From NCBI RefSeq assembly GCF_000316115.1, contig NZ_JH993797.1, positions 186,001-250,000 on the forward strand: 64,000 nucleotides of DNA, written 5' to 3'. A program made the position numbers and the translations under genes. Numbering within the stretch: position 1 is the stretch's first letter; each line of letters starts with the position of its first letter. The DNA comes from Leptolyngbya sp. PCC 7375. Lineage in GTDB: Bacteria > Cyanobacteriota > Cyanobacteriia > Phormidesmidales > Phormidesmidaceae. The notes beneath the pieces were generated by a model, which saw nothing but the letters and a program-made list of their open reading frames with translations, had not been told where the DNA came from and did not search any database. Shown piece by piece: positions 25,449-33,296 of this stretch.

Positions 25449-26426
25449 CTATCGCCCATCGTCTCGACGCACTTGTGTGCCATCACTGTTGGTGCGGTAG
25501 ATATAACTTTGGCCTGTGGCCGTGTCAATCACTTCTACTTCCCAACCTTCAGTTAATGCGGCCAGACAGCCTTCAGCGGGACCGCCCAAGCCTAGACAGC
25601 CGTCGGACCAGGTTTCACGGCTGTAGCGACTGATTTGGGGTGAAGCAGTTCCGAACTCCTGGCTGAGGGTTGTTGTCACGGCAGTTGCGATCGCATCAGG
25701 CAACTGTCCATCGGCCTCTGCAGGCTCAACGGGCCTATCCGTAGCTCCGTCTAAAGCAGTCTCTTCAACCGGTTCAACCGTCAGGGCAACAGCCAAGGGA
25801 AACCCCTGGGTCATTAAAATACCATCACCGACCGTTTGCCAACGCACCTCATCTTGAACCAGAATTTGGGCCGTAATGCCATATTGATGACTGGCTGTAA
25901 GCTTGCTTGGATTATAGGACAGGTGGAATGGAATGGGCACCTGTTGACCAGTAGTCACAACAGTGTTCTCGGCAACAATAGCGTCACTGTCGAGATCCAC
26001 TAACATTGTTTTAACAACAGAACCAGGCTCCAACCCGATGCGTGCCAGATAGTTCACCGTACCGATGATGGAACCAGCATGAATAACACCTCCTTCAGAC
26101 TGATCTTCAGTTTGCACCGCACAGTCTCCTGCACCAGTATTAACAGTCAGTCGTAGGGGTGATCCCCCTTGCTGGTTCGCATATTCAATGCCATTAGGTA
26201 CTACATTAATATCCGTTAGCGCGTCATTAAGCCAAACCTGATTTAGCTCACGGTTATAGGCGCGCATCAGCACCTGGTCGTTGTTCTCATAAACCCTCAC
26301 CGCTGTACCGCTGGTTTCGCACAGAATCATTGTCATCTCTTTAGCAACCGCTGGTTTATCGGTGAGGGCAACGGCGGCAATAGCTCCAACAATTAGCCCA
26401 TAGCCAAATTTTCTTAAGACTGTCAT
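25449..26426 (-). CDS. Secreted YbaY-like protein with cyanobacterial C-terminal domain
   Basis: 325 residues from the ATG at 26426, preceded by GGGAG. The N-terminus is a signal peptide (LRKFGYGLIVGAIAAVALTD to AVAKE). Residues 30-105 are a beta-rich unknown domain. The middle (GTVNYLARIGLEPGSVVKTM to the IPFHLSYNP segment) matches the YbaY/YscW lipoprotein-type beta-sandwich. The C-terminal 60 residues (YSRETWSDGCLGLGGPAEGC) are a small cysteine-containing domain often found alone in cyanobacterial secreted proteins. It is convergent with the Omp85 gene. Location: periplasm or cell surface; function unknown. Confidence 0.7.
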   Translation of the reverse strand: MTVLRKFGYGLIVGAIAAVALTDKPAVAKEMTMILCETSGTAVRVYENNDQVLMRAYNRELNQVWLNDALTDINVVPNGIEYANQQGGSPLRLTVNTGAGDCAVQTEDQSEGGVIHAGSIIGTVNYLARIGLEPGSVVKTMLVDLDSDAIVAENTVVTTGQQVPIPFHLSYNPSKLTASHQYGITAQILVQDEVRWQTVGDGILMTQGFPLAVALTVEPVEETALDGATDRPVEPAEADGQLPDAIATAVTTTLSQEFGTASPQISRYSRETWSDGCLGLGGPAEGCLAALTEGWEVEVIDTATGQSYIYRTNSDGTQVRRDDGR

Positions 26427-26453
26427 TGTTTCTCCCATATAGATGCTCACCAA

Positions 26454-27233
26454 TAGATTGTTCAGTTTTTAGGACGATCGTGTGGCCAGACCCATTATCT
26501 ATCTCAATGAATCTGCAAGCTTATGCCATAGGCTAAATCGTTAACTGTCCTCCTATATAGCCACAGGAAATAACAGCTGCACTAGCGAATTTACGATTTG
26601 ACTGTTTGTTATTGAAACGAAGAGTGATGGTGTGAATCTTCTCATATTACATACCAAAAATATGAGTTTTCTCATGTCATGAATTGAAGCCGTTATTGAT
26701 TGGAATAACGGTCATTTCTGACATCAAAACATCAACTTATTTATACTTTTTATACACCTGGCCATGGGCAGAATGTGAGTTGTATAAAAATAGGATAAGT
26801 TGCTTGCAGTCTGTTGGCTGAGATCGATTATTGCTTTAGAAAAAGGATGTTTTTCTCTAGTCTTATCAGGTACAGCATGCAATATTTTGCTTATCTATCG
26901 TTGTAATAAATATTGCTCTATGCATTCTTACGAGCTTTTATGGCAACGGTTTAAGCTTTTCATAGGGACTTCTAAAACAAGAGGTGTTTGCTAAAAGTCG
27001 TTTTTTAAAACTACTGCCATAACAGAAAAAGCCCAGGTTTCCCCATAGGGCAACGCTGCTGGAGAATGTATTGACAAATACTAAAAAACAGTTAATAACA
27101 CCGCTTTTGTGACCATCTGGCTGGCTTGTTAATCCATAGGTACACCCAATAGATATGTCCAATAAACACCCCCAACAGATGCGCCCAACAGGTAACTATC
27201 CAGTTTTTAATTCTAAAGAGCATTAGCCATACC
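26454..27233. other. Long non-coding region upstream of the PTS genes
   Basis: About 780 bp between divergent genes with no convincing reading frame; the frames at 26800-26994 and 26938-27162 are on opposite strands with unlikely composition. It holds the dyad at 26690-26711 and AT-rich segments such as CATATT...AATATG near 26643-26674. It should carry the promoter and controls of the glucose PTS operon. Confidence 0.4.
26690..26711. promoter_or_regulatory. Dyad upstream of the PTS genes
   Basis: CCGTTATT and AATAACGG form perfect 8-bp arms around a 6-bp centre. It is a candidate operator in the intergenic region shared by the PTS operon and the YbaY-like gene; no regulator gene is adjacent. 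Confidence 0.4.
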
Positions 27234-29786
27234 ATGCCCCTAGACACACGCACTCAAGTTCAGACCATTCTGCGCTTAAACGCCCCCCTATCCGGTTATT
27301 TAATGCCCATTGAATCGGTGCCTGATCCGGTCTTTGCTCAAAAGATGGTAGGCGATGGTATTTCGATTGACCCTATCTCTAACATGCTCAGAGCTCCTTG
27401 TGACGGCGAGATCATCCAGATTCATCCGTCTAACCATGCAGTCACCCTAAAAACGGCGGAAGGTGTCGAGATTTTAATGCATGTGGGGCTAGATACGGTA
27501 GAACTACGAGGAGAAGGATTTTCTCCCAAGGTAAAACTGGGTGATCGGGTGGCGGCGGGGTGTCCTTTGTTAGAGTTTGATATTGATTATGTCGCTCTCC
27601 ATGCTAAAAGTTTGTTGACTCAAGTCGTTATTACCAATCCTGAGCGCATTGCAGAATTTGTTTTCCAGCAAGGGCTGGTAACGGCAGGGCAAGATATTTT
27701 CCTGGAGCTGGTGCTGGATGAAGACAGTCAAGAGCAGGCGGTAATCGCTGGAGATATCGTCACGTCAGAGCCCATTGTTATCAGCAATCCCCAAGGGCTG
27801 CACGCCCGTCCGGCAGCCGTCTTGGTGAACCTGACTAAAAAATATCAGTCCCAGGTGTCTCTGCTACGGAGTCGTGAGCGTGCCAATGCAAAAAGTGTCG
27901 TAGCAATTATGGCAATGGAGGTGGCCTATGGAGACCGGGTTACCCTGGAGGCCAGGGGTGCGGATGCGAAGACCGCAATTACAGAACTCACTGAGGCAAT
28001 AAAAGCCGGACTGGGGGAAGCTGGAGCCGCCCCGGCACCTGCCAGTATTGATCAGTCTGCCCTCAAAGCGCCGCCGCCCCAGCCCAAGTCTGATGACCCC
28101 AATATTATTTTGGCAGTGGCGGCTTCCTCAGGGCTAGCGGTAGGCAATACCTATCGGGTACGTGAACAAACCCTGGCGATTGAAGAGGCGGGAGAATTCC
28201 CCAGTAAAGAACGACGAAAGTTGGAGAATGCGATCGCAAAAGCAGCCTTAGAGGTTGAATCCATCCGCGCCAAGGTCCACGGTCAGGGTAACCCGGGCAA
28301 AGCGGCTATCTTTGCCGCCCACCAAGAGATTTTGGATGATCCTGAGTTAATGGACATTGCCACCAGCGCCATCAATAAGGGTAAAAGTGCAAGTTTTGCC
28401 TGGCAGCAAACCTACACAAACCAGGCAAATAAGCTAGCCCAGCTAAAAAATGAGCTATTGGCGGAGCGCGCCAATGACATTCGTGATGTGGGGATGCGAG
28501 TGTTACGGATTCTCACAGGCATCGAGGCCACAGAGATCAAGTATCCCCACAATACAATTCTGTTGGCTGAAGATCTCACCCCGTCTGACATGGCTACCCT
28601 AGATCGGGAGCGTGTGGTCGGCTTTTGTACCCTGGCGGGTGGAGCCACGTCCCATGTGGCTATTTTGGCACGTTCCATGGGTATTCCAGCCATTGCCGGT
28701 GTGGAACCTCGGGTTTTGGACTTGGCCGATGGGACCCCAGTGATTTTAGATGGCACAAGAGGTGTCCTCCGGTTGAATGCCCCAGCCGCAGAAATTGAGC
28801 ACACCCAAACCCGTATTGCTAACCAAAAAGCCAAACAGGCCGCTGATCTGGAGAACGCGTTTGCACCAGCCATTACCCAGGATGGGCATCAAGTTGAGAT
28901 TGTTGCTAACATCAGTAGCCTCAAAGATGCCGAGGAAGCTGTCTCCTTAGGGACCGAAGGTGTAGGTCTACTGCGCACCGAATTTATTTTTATGGAGCGA
29001 CCCCAAGCCCCAACAGAAGATGAACAAACCGGCATTTACCGCAGCATTGCCGAAGTATTGGGAGCCGATAAGCCCATGGTTATTCGCACCCTTGATGTTG
29101 GGGGTGATAAACCTCTACCCTACCTGGCCATGGCCCCAGAAGAGAATCCCTTTCTAGGAGAACGAGGCATTCGTCTAGGGTTTGACCAGCCTGAACTACA
29201 GCGTACTCAGCTGCGGGCAATTTTGAGGGCAGCTTCTGCGGGCAAACTGCGGGTGATGTTTCCCATGATTGGCCGCATCGAAGAACTACGCATGGCCAAA
29301 GCCATGTTGGAAGAAGAACGCCTGGCCCTTAATCTGCCTCCCATTGAGGTGGGCATTATGATCGAAGTTCCCTCAGCCGCTGTTATGGCCGAGCAGTTTG
29401 CCAAGGAAGTCGATTTCTTCTCCGTGGGTACCAACGACCTCACCCAGTACACCCTGGCAATGGATCGAGGTCATCCAAAATTAGCTCCCTTTGTAGACGG
29501 TCTACATCCAGCGGTGTTGAGACTAATTGACCACGCGGTCAAAGGTGCAGGCCGCTATGGCAAATGGGTTGGCGTTTGTGGTGGCATTGGCAGCGATCCT
29601 CAAGCCGTGCCTCTCCTCATTGGTCTGGGCGTCAAAGAACTTAGCGTCAGCGTCTCGATGATTCCTACTATTAAGGCCCTGGTACGTTCTCTTAGCTTAG
29701 ACCAATGTCAGAAACTGGCAGATCGGACATTGGGGTTAGAAACCGCCACCGAAGTACGTAGTCTGGTGCCATTACCGGATTTGTAG
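27234..29786 (+). CDS. EIIA(Glc)-HPr-EI multiphosphoryl transfer protein
   Basis: 850 residues carrying three PTS proteins in one chain. Residues 15-160 are a Crr-type EIIA with the paired histidines H68 (PSNHAVTL) and H83 (EILMHVGLDTVELRGEGF). Residues 175-260 are HPr with phosphorylated H190 in NPQGLHARPAAVL and the regulatory-serine position S221. From about 290 it is enzyme I with active H474 in GGATSHVAILARSMGIPA and the PEP-binding barrel (RTEFIFMERPQAP, GTNDLTQYTLAMDRGHPKLA). It moves phosphate from PEP to the partner EIIB. The domain order is that of NagF/FruB-like fusions. It leads an operon with ptsG and a HAD enzyme. Confidence 0.95.
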   Translation: MPLDTRTQVQTILRLNAPLSGYLMPIESVPDPVFAQKMVGDGISIDPISNMLRAPCDGEIIQIHPSNHAVTLKTAEGVEILMHVGLDTVELRGEGFSPKVKLGDRVAAGCPLLEFDIDYVALHAKSLLTQVVITNPERIAEFVFQQGLVTAGQDIFLELVLDEDSQEQAVIAGDIVTSEPIVISNPQGLHARPAAVLVNLTKKYQSQVSLLRSRERANAKSVVAIMAMEVAYGDRVTLEARGADAKTAITELTEAIKAGLGEAGAAPAPASIDQSALKAPPPQPKSDDPNIILAVAASSGLAVGNTYRVREQTLAIEEAGEFPSKERRKLENAIAKAALEVESIRAKVHGQGNPGKAAIFAAHQEILDDPELMDIATSAINKGKSASFAWQQTYTNQANKLAQLKNELLAERANDIRDVGMRVLRILTGIEATEIKYPHNTILLAEDLTPSDMATLDRERVVGFCTLAGGATSHVAILARSMGIPAIAGVEPRVLDLADGTPVILDGTRGVLRLNAPAAEIEHTQTRIANQKAKQAADLENAFAPAITQDGHQVEIVANISSLKDAEEAVSLGTEGVGLLRTEFIFMERPQAPTEDEQTGIYRSIAEVLGADKPMVIRTLDVGGDKPLPYLAMAPEENPFLGERGIRLGFDQPELQRTQLRAILRAASAGKLRVMFPMIGRIEELRMAKAMLEEERLALNLPPIEVGIMIEVPSAAVMAEQFAKEVDFFSVGTNDLTQYTLAMDRGHPKLAPFVDGLHPAVLRLIDHAVKGAGRYGKWVGVCGGIGSDPQAVPLLIGLGVKELSVSVSMIPTIKALVRSLSLDQCQKLADRTLGLETATEVRSLVPLPDL

Positions 29787-29876
29787 GGGTACTCCCTGGT
29801 GACTACGGTGTATACACATCTGGAAGACAATGTTCTAAAAGGTAGATTTGGCCTTGAATTGGCCCTCATCCTAAAT

Positions 29877-29939
29877 CCTTCTCCCCTAGGGAGAAGGACT
29901 TTGAGTCAAGGCCCCCCTTCTCCCTTAGGGAGCAAGGGG
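29877..29939. repeat. Hairpin repeats between the two PTS genes
   Basis: A perfect 9-bp hairpin (CCTTCTCCC/GGGAGAAGG, loop CTA) at 29877-29897 and a second, imperfect hairpin (CCCCTTCTCCC/GGGAGCAAGGGG) at about 29913-29939. Such CTTCTCCC repeats are dispersed in cyanobacterial genomes. They sit in the 292-bp gap between two genes that must work together and may process or attenuate the mRNA. Nothing else is seen in the gap. Confidence 0.7.
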
Positions 29940-30078
29940 TTGGGGGATGTAGAGCTTTGCTCTTCTCGGAGAGTGGGCTCGATACCTGGAGCCATTCTCT
30001 GACTTATGTACATGCAGTAGCCCCTGGTGGATGCCCCAAGAACAAGACTAATCCCTGCGATTTTATGATCCCAACCCC

Positions 30079-31968
30079 ATGACAACAACAACAGCTCCAT
30101 CCCCTCTACCGAAACAACAACAATGGCGTGACCAAGCCTTTGGCCTCCTGCAAAAAATGGGAAAGGCTCTCATGCTACCCGTCTCGGTCCTACCCGTGGC
30201 CGGTATTTTGCTAGGTCTAGGTAGCGCTCGCCTGATTGAGATTCAGAAAATTCAAGAGGGTGTTTTAACGAGTGCCAAATTTGGCTGGCTACCTGCCCCC
30301 CTGGCGGAGATTATGAAAGCCTCAGGGGATGCCATTTTTGCCAATCTCCCCATCCTGTTTGCTGTGGCCGTGGCCATTGGCTACACCGCCAACGATGGTG
30401 TCTCTGCCCTGGCTGCCATTGTCGGCTTTGTGGTGTTCCTGGCCTCCTTGGGAGTCTCCTCAATTCTGTTTGCCAACATTGACCCCAGCGTCCTCAAACC
30501 CATTATGGGGATTCCCTCTTTAGATACAGGGGTGTTTGGCGGTTTGATTATGGGCTGTGTGGCGGCCTATATGTTCAATCGGTTTTTCCGGATTAAGCTC
30601 CCGCAATATCTGGGCTTCTTTGCGGGTAAACGATTTGTGCCGATTATTACTGCGATCGCAGCCATTGTCGTCGGCATCCTTATGAGCTTTATCTGGCCCC
30701 CGGTGGGAGGTGCCATTAACAGCTTTGCTAACGTAGCCGCATCAGGGGATAACGCTCCCCTTACCGTCGCCATCTATGGCTTCATTGAGCGGTTGCTAAT
30801 TCCCTTTGGCCTGCACCACGTTTGGAATGTCCCCTTCTTTTTCCAGATCGGCTCCTTTACCGATCCCATTACCAATGAACTCGTTACGGGCGATATCACC
30901 CGATTCTTTGCCGGAGACCCCACAGCCGGTATTCTCGGTGGAGCCTATTGGTTCAAAATGTTTGGTCTCCCAGCAGCGGCCATTGCCATGTGGCACTGTG
31001 CTAAGCCCAAAAGGCGCAAAGAAATTGGCGGCATCATGATTTCTGCCGCTTTGACATCGTTTCTCACCGGCATTACCGAACCCATCGAATTCTCATTTGT
31101 CTTTGTCGCTCCAATTTTGTTTTTACTCCATGCCATCCTGGCGGGGTTTGCTGACTTACTGTTTGTTATCTTAGGCGGACGCATGGGCTTTACCTTTTCC
31201 CATGGGTTTATCGACTTCTTTCTCTTTAATGCCCTGGGCACCAAGGTATGGCTAATTATCGCCTTTGGCCCCCTGTTTGCCGCCCTCTACTATTTCAGTT
31301 TCCGATTTGTGATCAAGCGTTTTAACTTGATTACACCTGGTCGTGAAGAGGAAAACGAAGAACTCGCAAGCAACCTACCCCAGGATGCTGCCGCCATGTC
31401 TAAAGAATTAACCCTGGCGTTTGGTGGACGGAGCAATATCGAGAGTTTAGATGCCTGTATTACCCGTCTGCGTATTGGTGTTAAAGACATGGGAAAAGTC
31501 AACATTGCGCGCCTCAAAGCCCTGGGGGCATCAGGGGTGCTACAGATAGGCAACAATGCCCAGGCAATTTTTGGTCCCCGTTCAGAAAATCTCAAAACAG
31601 ATATGGTGGAATACCTAAAAACTGCTGGACCTGAGGCGGATGAGGTAGTAGCCCCCATGCCAGAAGAGTCGATGGCAGCCACAACTACCATGCCTGAGGT
31701 GACAGCCGATCCTACCGCTGCCGAAAAATCGCAAGCAATGGTTGCCGCCCTGGGAGGAGTAGACAATATTCGTGCGGTAGACCCTGTCGCTATGACTCGA
31801 TTACGGGTGGAAATCACCGATCCTAATGCCGTCAATGAAGAAGACCTGAAGACAGCCGGTGTCGAAGCGATGATGCGGGTGCAAGATCAGGTACTGCATT
31901 TAGTGGTAGGGCTAAACGCTGAGCAATATGCTGGAGAAATCAAAAAACGTCTTGGAGCGAATGTTTAA
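30079..31968 (+). CDS. ptsG: Glucose-type PTS EIICB permease with an extra EIIB-like domain
   Basis: 629 residues. Residues 20-420 are the EIIC membrane domain and read closely like E. coli PtsG: KALMLPVSVLPVAGILLGLG, AAYMFNRFFRIKLPQYLGFF, GLHHVWNVPF, GIMISAALTSFLTGITEPIE. EIIB follows with the phosphorylated cysteine C460 in DACITRLRIGV and the ALGASGVLQIGNNAQAIFG segment. After a linker, residues 550-629 form a second EIIB-like fold in which alanine (A571, VAMTRLRV) replaces the cysteine, so it cannot carry phosphate. There is no EIIA; that is supplied by the fusion protein upstream. It imports and phosphorylates glucose or a close analogue. Confidence 0.93.
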   Translation: MTTTTAPSPLPKQQQWRDQAFGLLQKMGKALMLPVSVLPVAGILLGLGSARLIEIQKIQEGVLTSAKFGWLPAPLAEIMKASGDAIFANLPILFAVAVAIGYTANDGVSALAAIVGFVVFLASLGVSSILFANIDPSVLKPIMGIPSLDTGVFGGLIMGCVAAYMFNRFFRIKLPQYLGFFAGKRFVPIITAIAAIVVGILMSFIWPPVGGAINSFANVAASGDNAPLTVAIYGFIERLLIPFGLHHVWNVPFFFQIGSFTDPITNELVTGDITRFFAGDPTAGILGGAYWFKMFGLPAAAIAMWHCAKPKRRKEIGGIMISAALTSFLTGITEPIEFSFVFVAPILFLLHAILAGFADLLFVILGGRMGFTFSHGFIDFFLFNALGTKVWLIIAFGPLFAALYYFSFRFVIKRFNLITPGREEENEELASNLPQDAAAMSKELTLAFGGRSNIESLDACITRLRIGVKDMGKVNIARLKALGASGVLQIGNNAQAIFGPRSENLKTDMVEYLKTAGPEADEVVAPMPEESMAATTTMPEVTADPTAAEKSQAMVAALGGVDNIRAVDPVAMTRLRVEITDPNAVNEEDLKTAGVEAMMRVQDQVLHLVVGLNAEQYAGEIKKRLGANV

Positions 31969-32624
31969 TGCCTAGACAACAAACGGCCTTCATCTTTGAT
32001 ATGGATGGCACCCTTGTTGATAATATGGCGTTTCATATGCAGGCTTGGCAAAATTTTCTGTCAAGCCTGGGTATGGAAATGACGGAGGCTGAGGTATGTC
32101 AGCAAACCCACGGCACCATTGAACAAGGCATTCGCCGCATTTGTGGTGAAGAACTATCCGATGCTGCTGTTGCGACCTTGGCTAACAAGAAAGAATCTCT
32201 TTATCGAGAGCTATATAAACCCCACATTCAACCTATCACCGGACTCAGAGAATTTTTACAGGTGGCTCAATCGCTTGAAATTACGATGGCGTTGGGAACG
32301 TCAGCAATGAAACCCAATATCGATTTAGTGCTCGACGGCTTGGATATAGCAGCTTATTTCACCACCTGTATTGGTGGCGATGATGTCACATTGGGTAAAC
32401 CTCACCCTGAAACCTTCTTGACCGTTGCCCAACAGCTCGATATTGCCCCAAGGTATTGTGTTGTTTTTGAAGACAGTATGATTGGTATTGAAGCCGCTCA
32501 AAATGCAGGCATGAGAGCAGTTGCCTTAACAACGTCAGCGCCAGCATCCACATTTACTGGTCAGTCAACGGTTGAATACATTATTCAAGATTATTCAGCA
32601 TTGAACCCCAGACAATTGCTGTAG
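31968..32624 (+). CDS. HAD-family sugar-phosphate phosphatase/beta-phosphoglucomutase-like
   Basis: 218 residues. HAD motif I is FIFDMDGTLVDN (nucleophile D11, acid/base D13), motif II is ALGTSAMKPN, and the motif III/IV region includes GKPHPETFL and VFEDSMIGIEAAQNAG. A helical cap sits between motifs I and II, as in beta-phosphoglucomutase and related phosphatases. Its ATG overlaps the ptsG stop (TAATG), so it is coupled to the PTS. It probably acts on the sugar phosphate that PtsG makes, or on stress-related sugar phosphates. Confidence 0.88.
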   Translation: MPRQQTAFIFDMDGTLVDNMAFHMQAWQNFLSSLGMEMTEAEVCQQTHGTIEQGIRRICGEELSDAAVATLANKKESLYRELYKPHIQPITGLREFLQVAQSLEITMALGTSAMKPNIDLVLDGLDIAAYFTTCIGGDDVTLGKPHPETFLTVAQQLDIAPRYCVVFEDSMIGIEAAQNAGMRAVALTTSAPASTFTGQSTVEYIIQDYSALNPRQLL

Positions 32625-32657
32625 TCACTTCTGTGTTCCAGATATGCACGAGAATAG

Positions 32658-33296
32658 TCATGTGCCAGCCCGCTCCCGCAATGCTTTAGGCAAATGATTA
32701 CGATCACCCAAACGCTGCAGCATGGGGCCATAGCGCCCAAATTTAATCACACTGAGAGATGCAACAGGCATTTCGATGCGATCGCGATATCGCCCCAGAT
32801 CAATCCCCAATAGACTACAGATAATAATCCGAATAGTCGCCTTGTGAGACACCACCAGCACATTGCCCGTTTCGTAAGTCTCCTTGATCTCCGCAATCAC
32901 AGTATTTGCTCGGCTAGCAATCTGGAGAGACGTCTCTCCCCCCGTGGGTGGATTCCAGGCTGGTTCAGTCATCCAGCGATTGTAGTCTGGGCCGTATAGC
33001 TGCTTAACCTCATCCGGGCTGCGATCTTCCCAAGCCCCATACTGCAGCTCCTTAAGACCCTCCCGCAGCTGCGGCGTCATCCCCAGCGCCTCACACAGCG
33101 GTTTGGCCGTCGCCATGGTGCGCTTCATCGGACTGGTAAATACCGCTGTCCAATCCATTGCTCCATAGGCATCTGCAAATGCCTGGGCCATCTCCATCCC
33201 CGCTGGCGTTAGCTCTGGATTAAGGGCACCACAATAGCCACCAGTCTGGCTGTGGGTTGTTTCACCATGGCGGAGCAAATAAATGCTTAAACTCAT
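32658..33296 (-). CDS. Histidine phosphatase family protein
   Basis: 212 residues of phosphoglycerate mutase-like fold. The catalytic RHG is in IYLLRHGETTHSQTGGYCG, the second histidine in VLVVSHKATIRIIICSLLG, and the acid/base E in LKELQYGAWEDRSPDEV. It is a phosphatase rather than a mutase by sequence type (PhoE/CobC/SixA-like). Its start overlaps the glgP stop by 4 bp (ATGA), so the two form an operon. A role on sugar or glycolytic phosphates is likely. Confidence 0.87.
   Translation of the reverse strand: MSLSIYLLRHGETTHSQTGGYCGALNPELTPAGMEMAQAFADAYGAMDWTAVFTSPMKRTMATAKPLCEALGMTPQLREGLKELQYGAWEDRSPDEVKQLYGPDYNRWMTEPAWNPPTGGETSLQIASRANTVIAEIKETYETGNVLVVSHKATIRIIICSLLGIDLGRYRDRIEMPVASLSVIKFGRYGPMLQRLGDRNHLPKALRERAGT

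Noticed and set aside
26800..27162. Two overlapping frames on opposite strands upstream of the PTS genes
   Set aside because: Cysteine- and serine-rich composition, no ribosome site and mutual overlap suggest chance frames in regulatory DNA.
28412..28873. Minus-strand frame of 153 codons inside the EI domain
   Set aside because: It is antisense to a strongly conserved part of enzyme I; arginine/alanine-rich composition is typical of a shadow frame.
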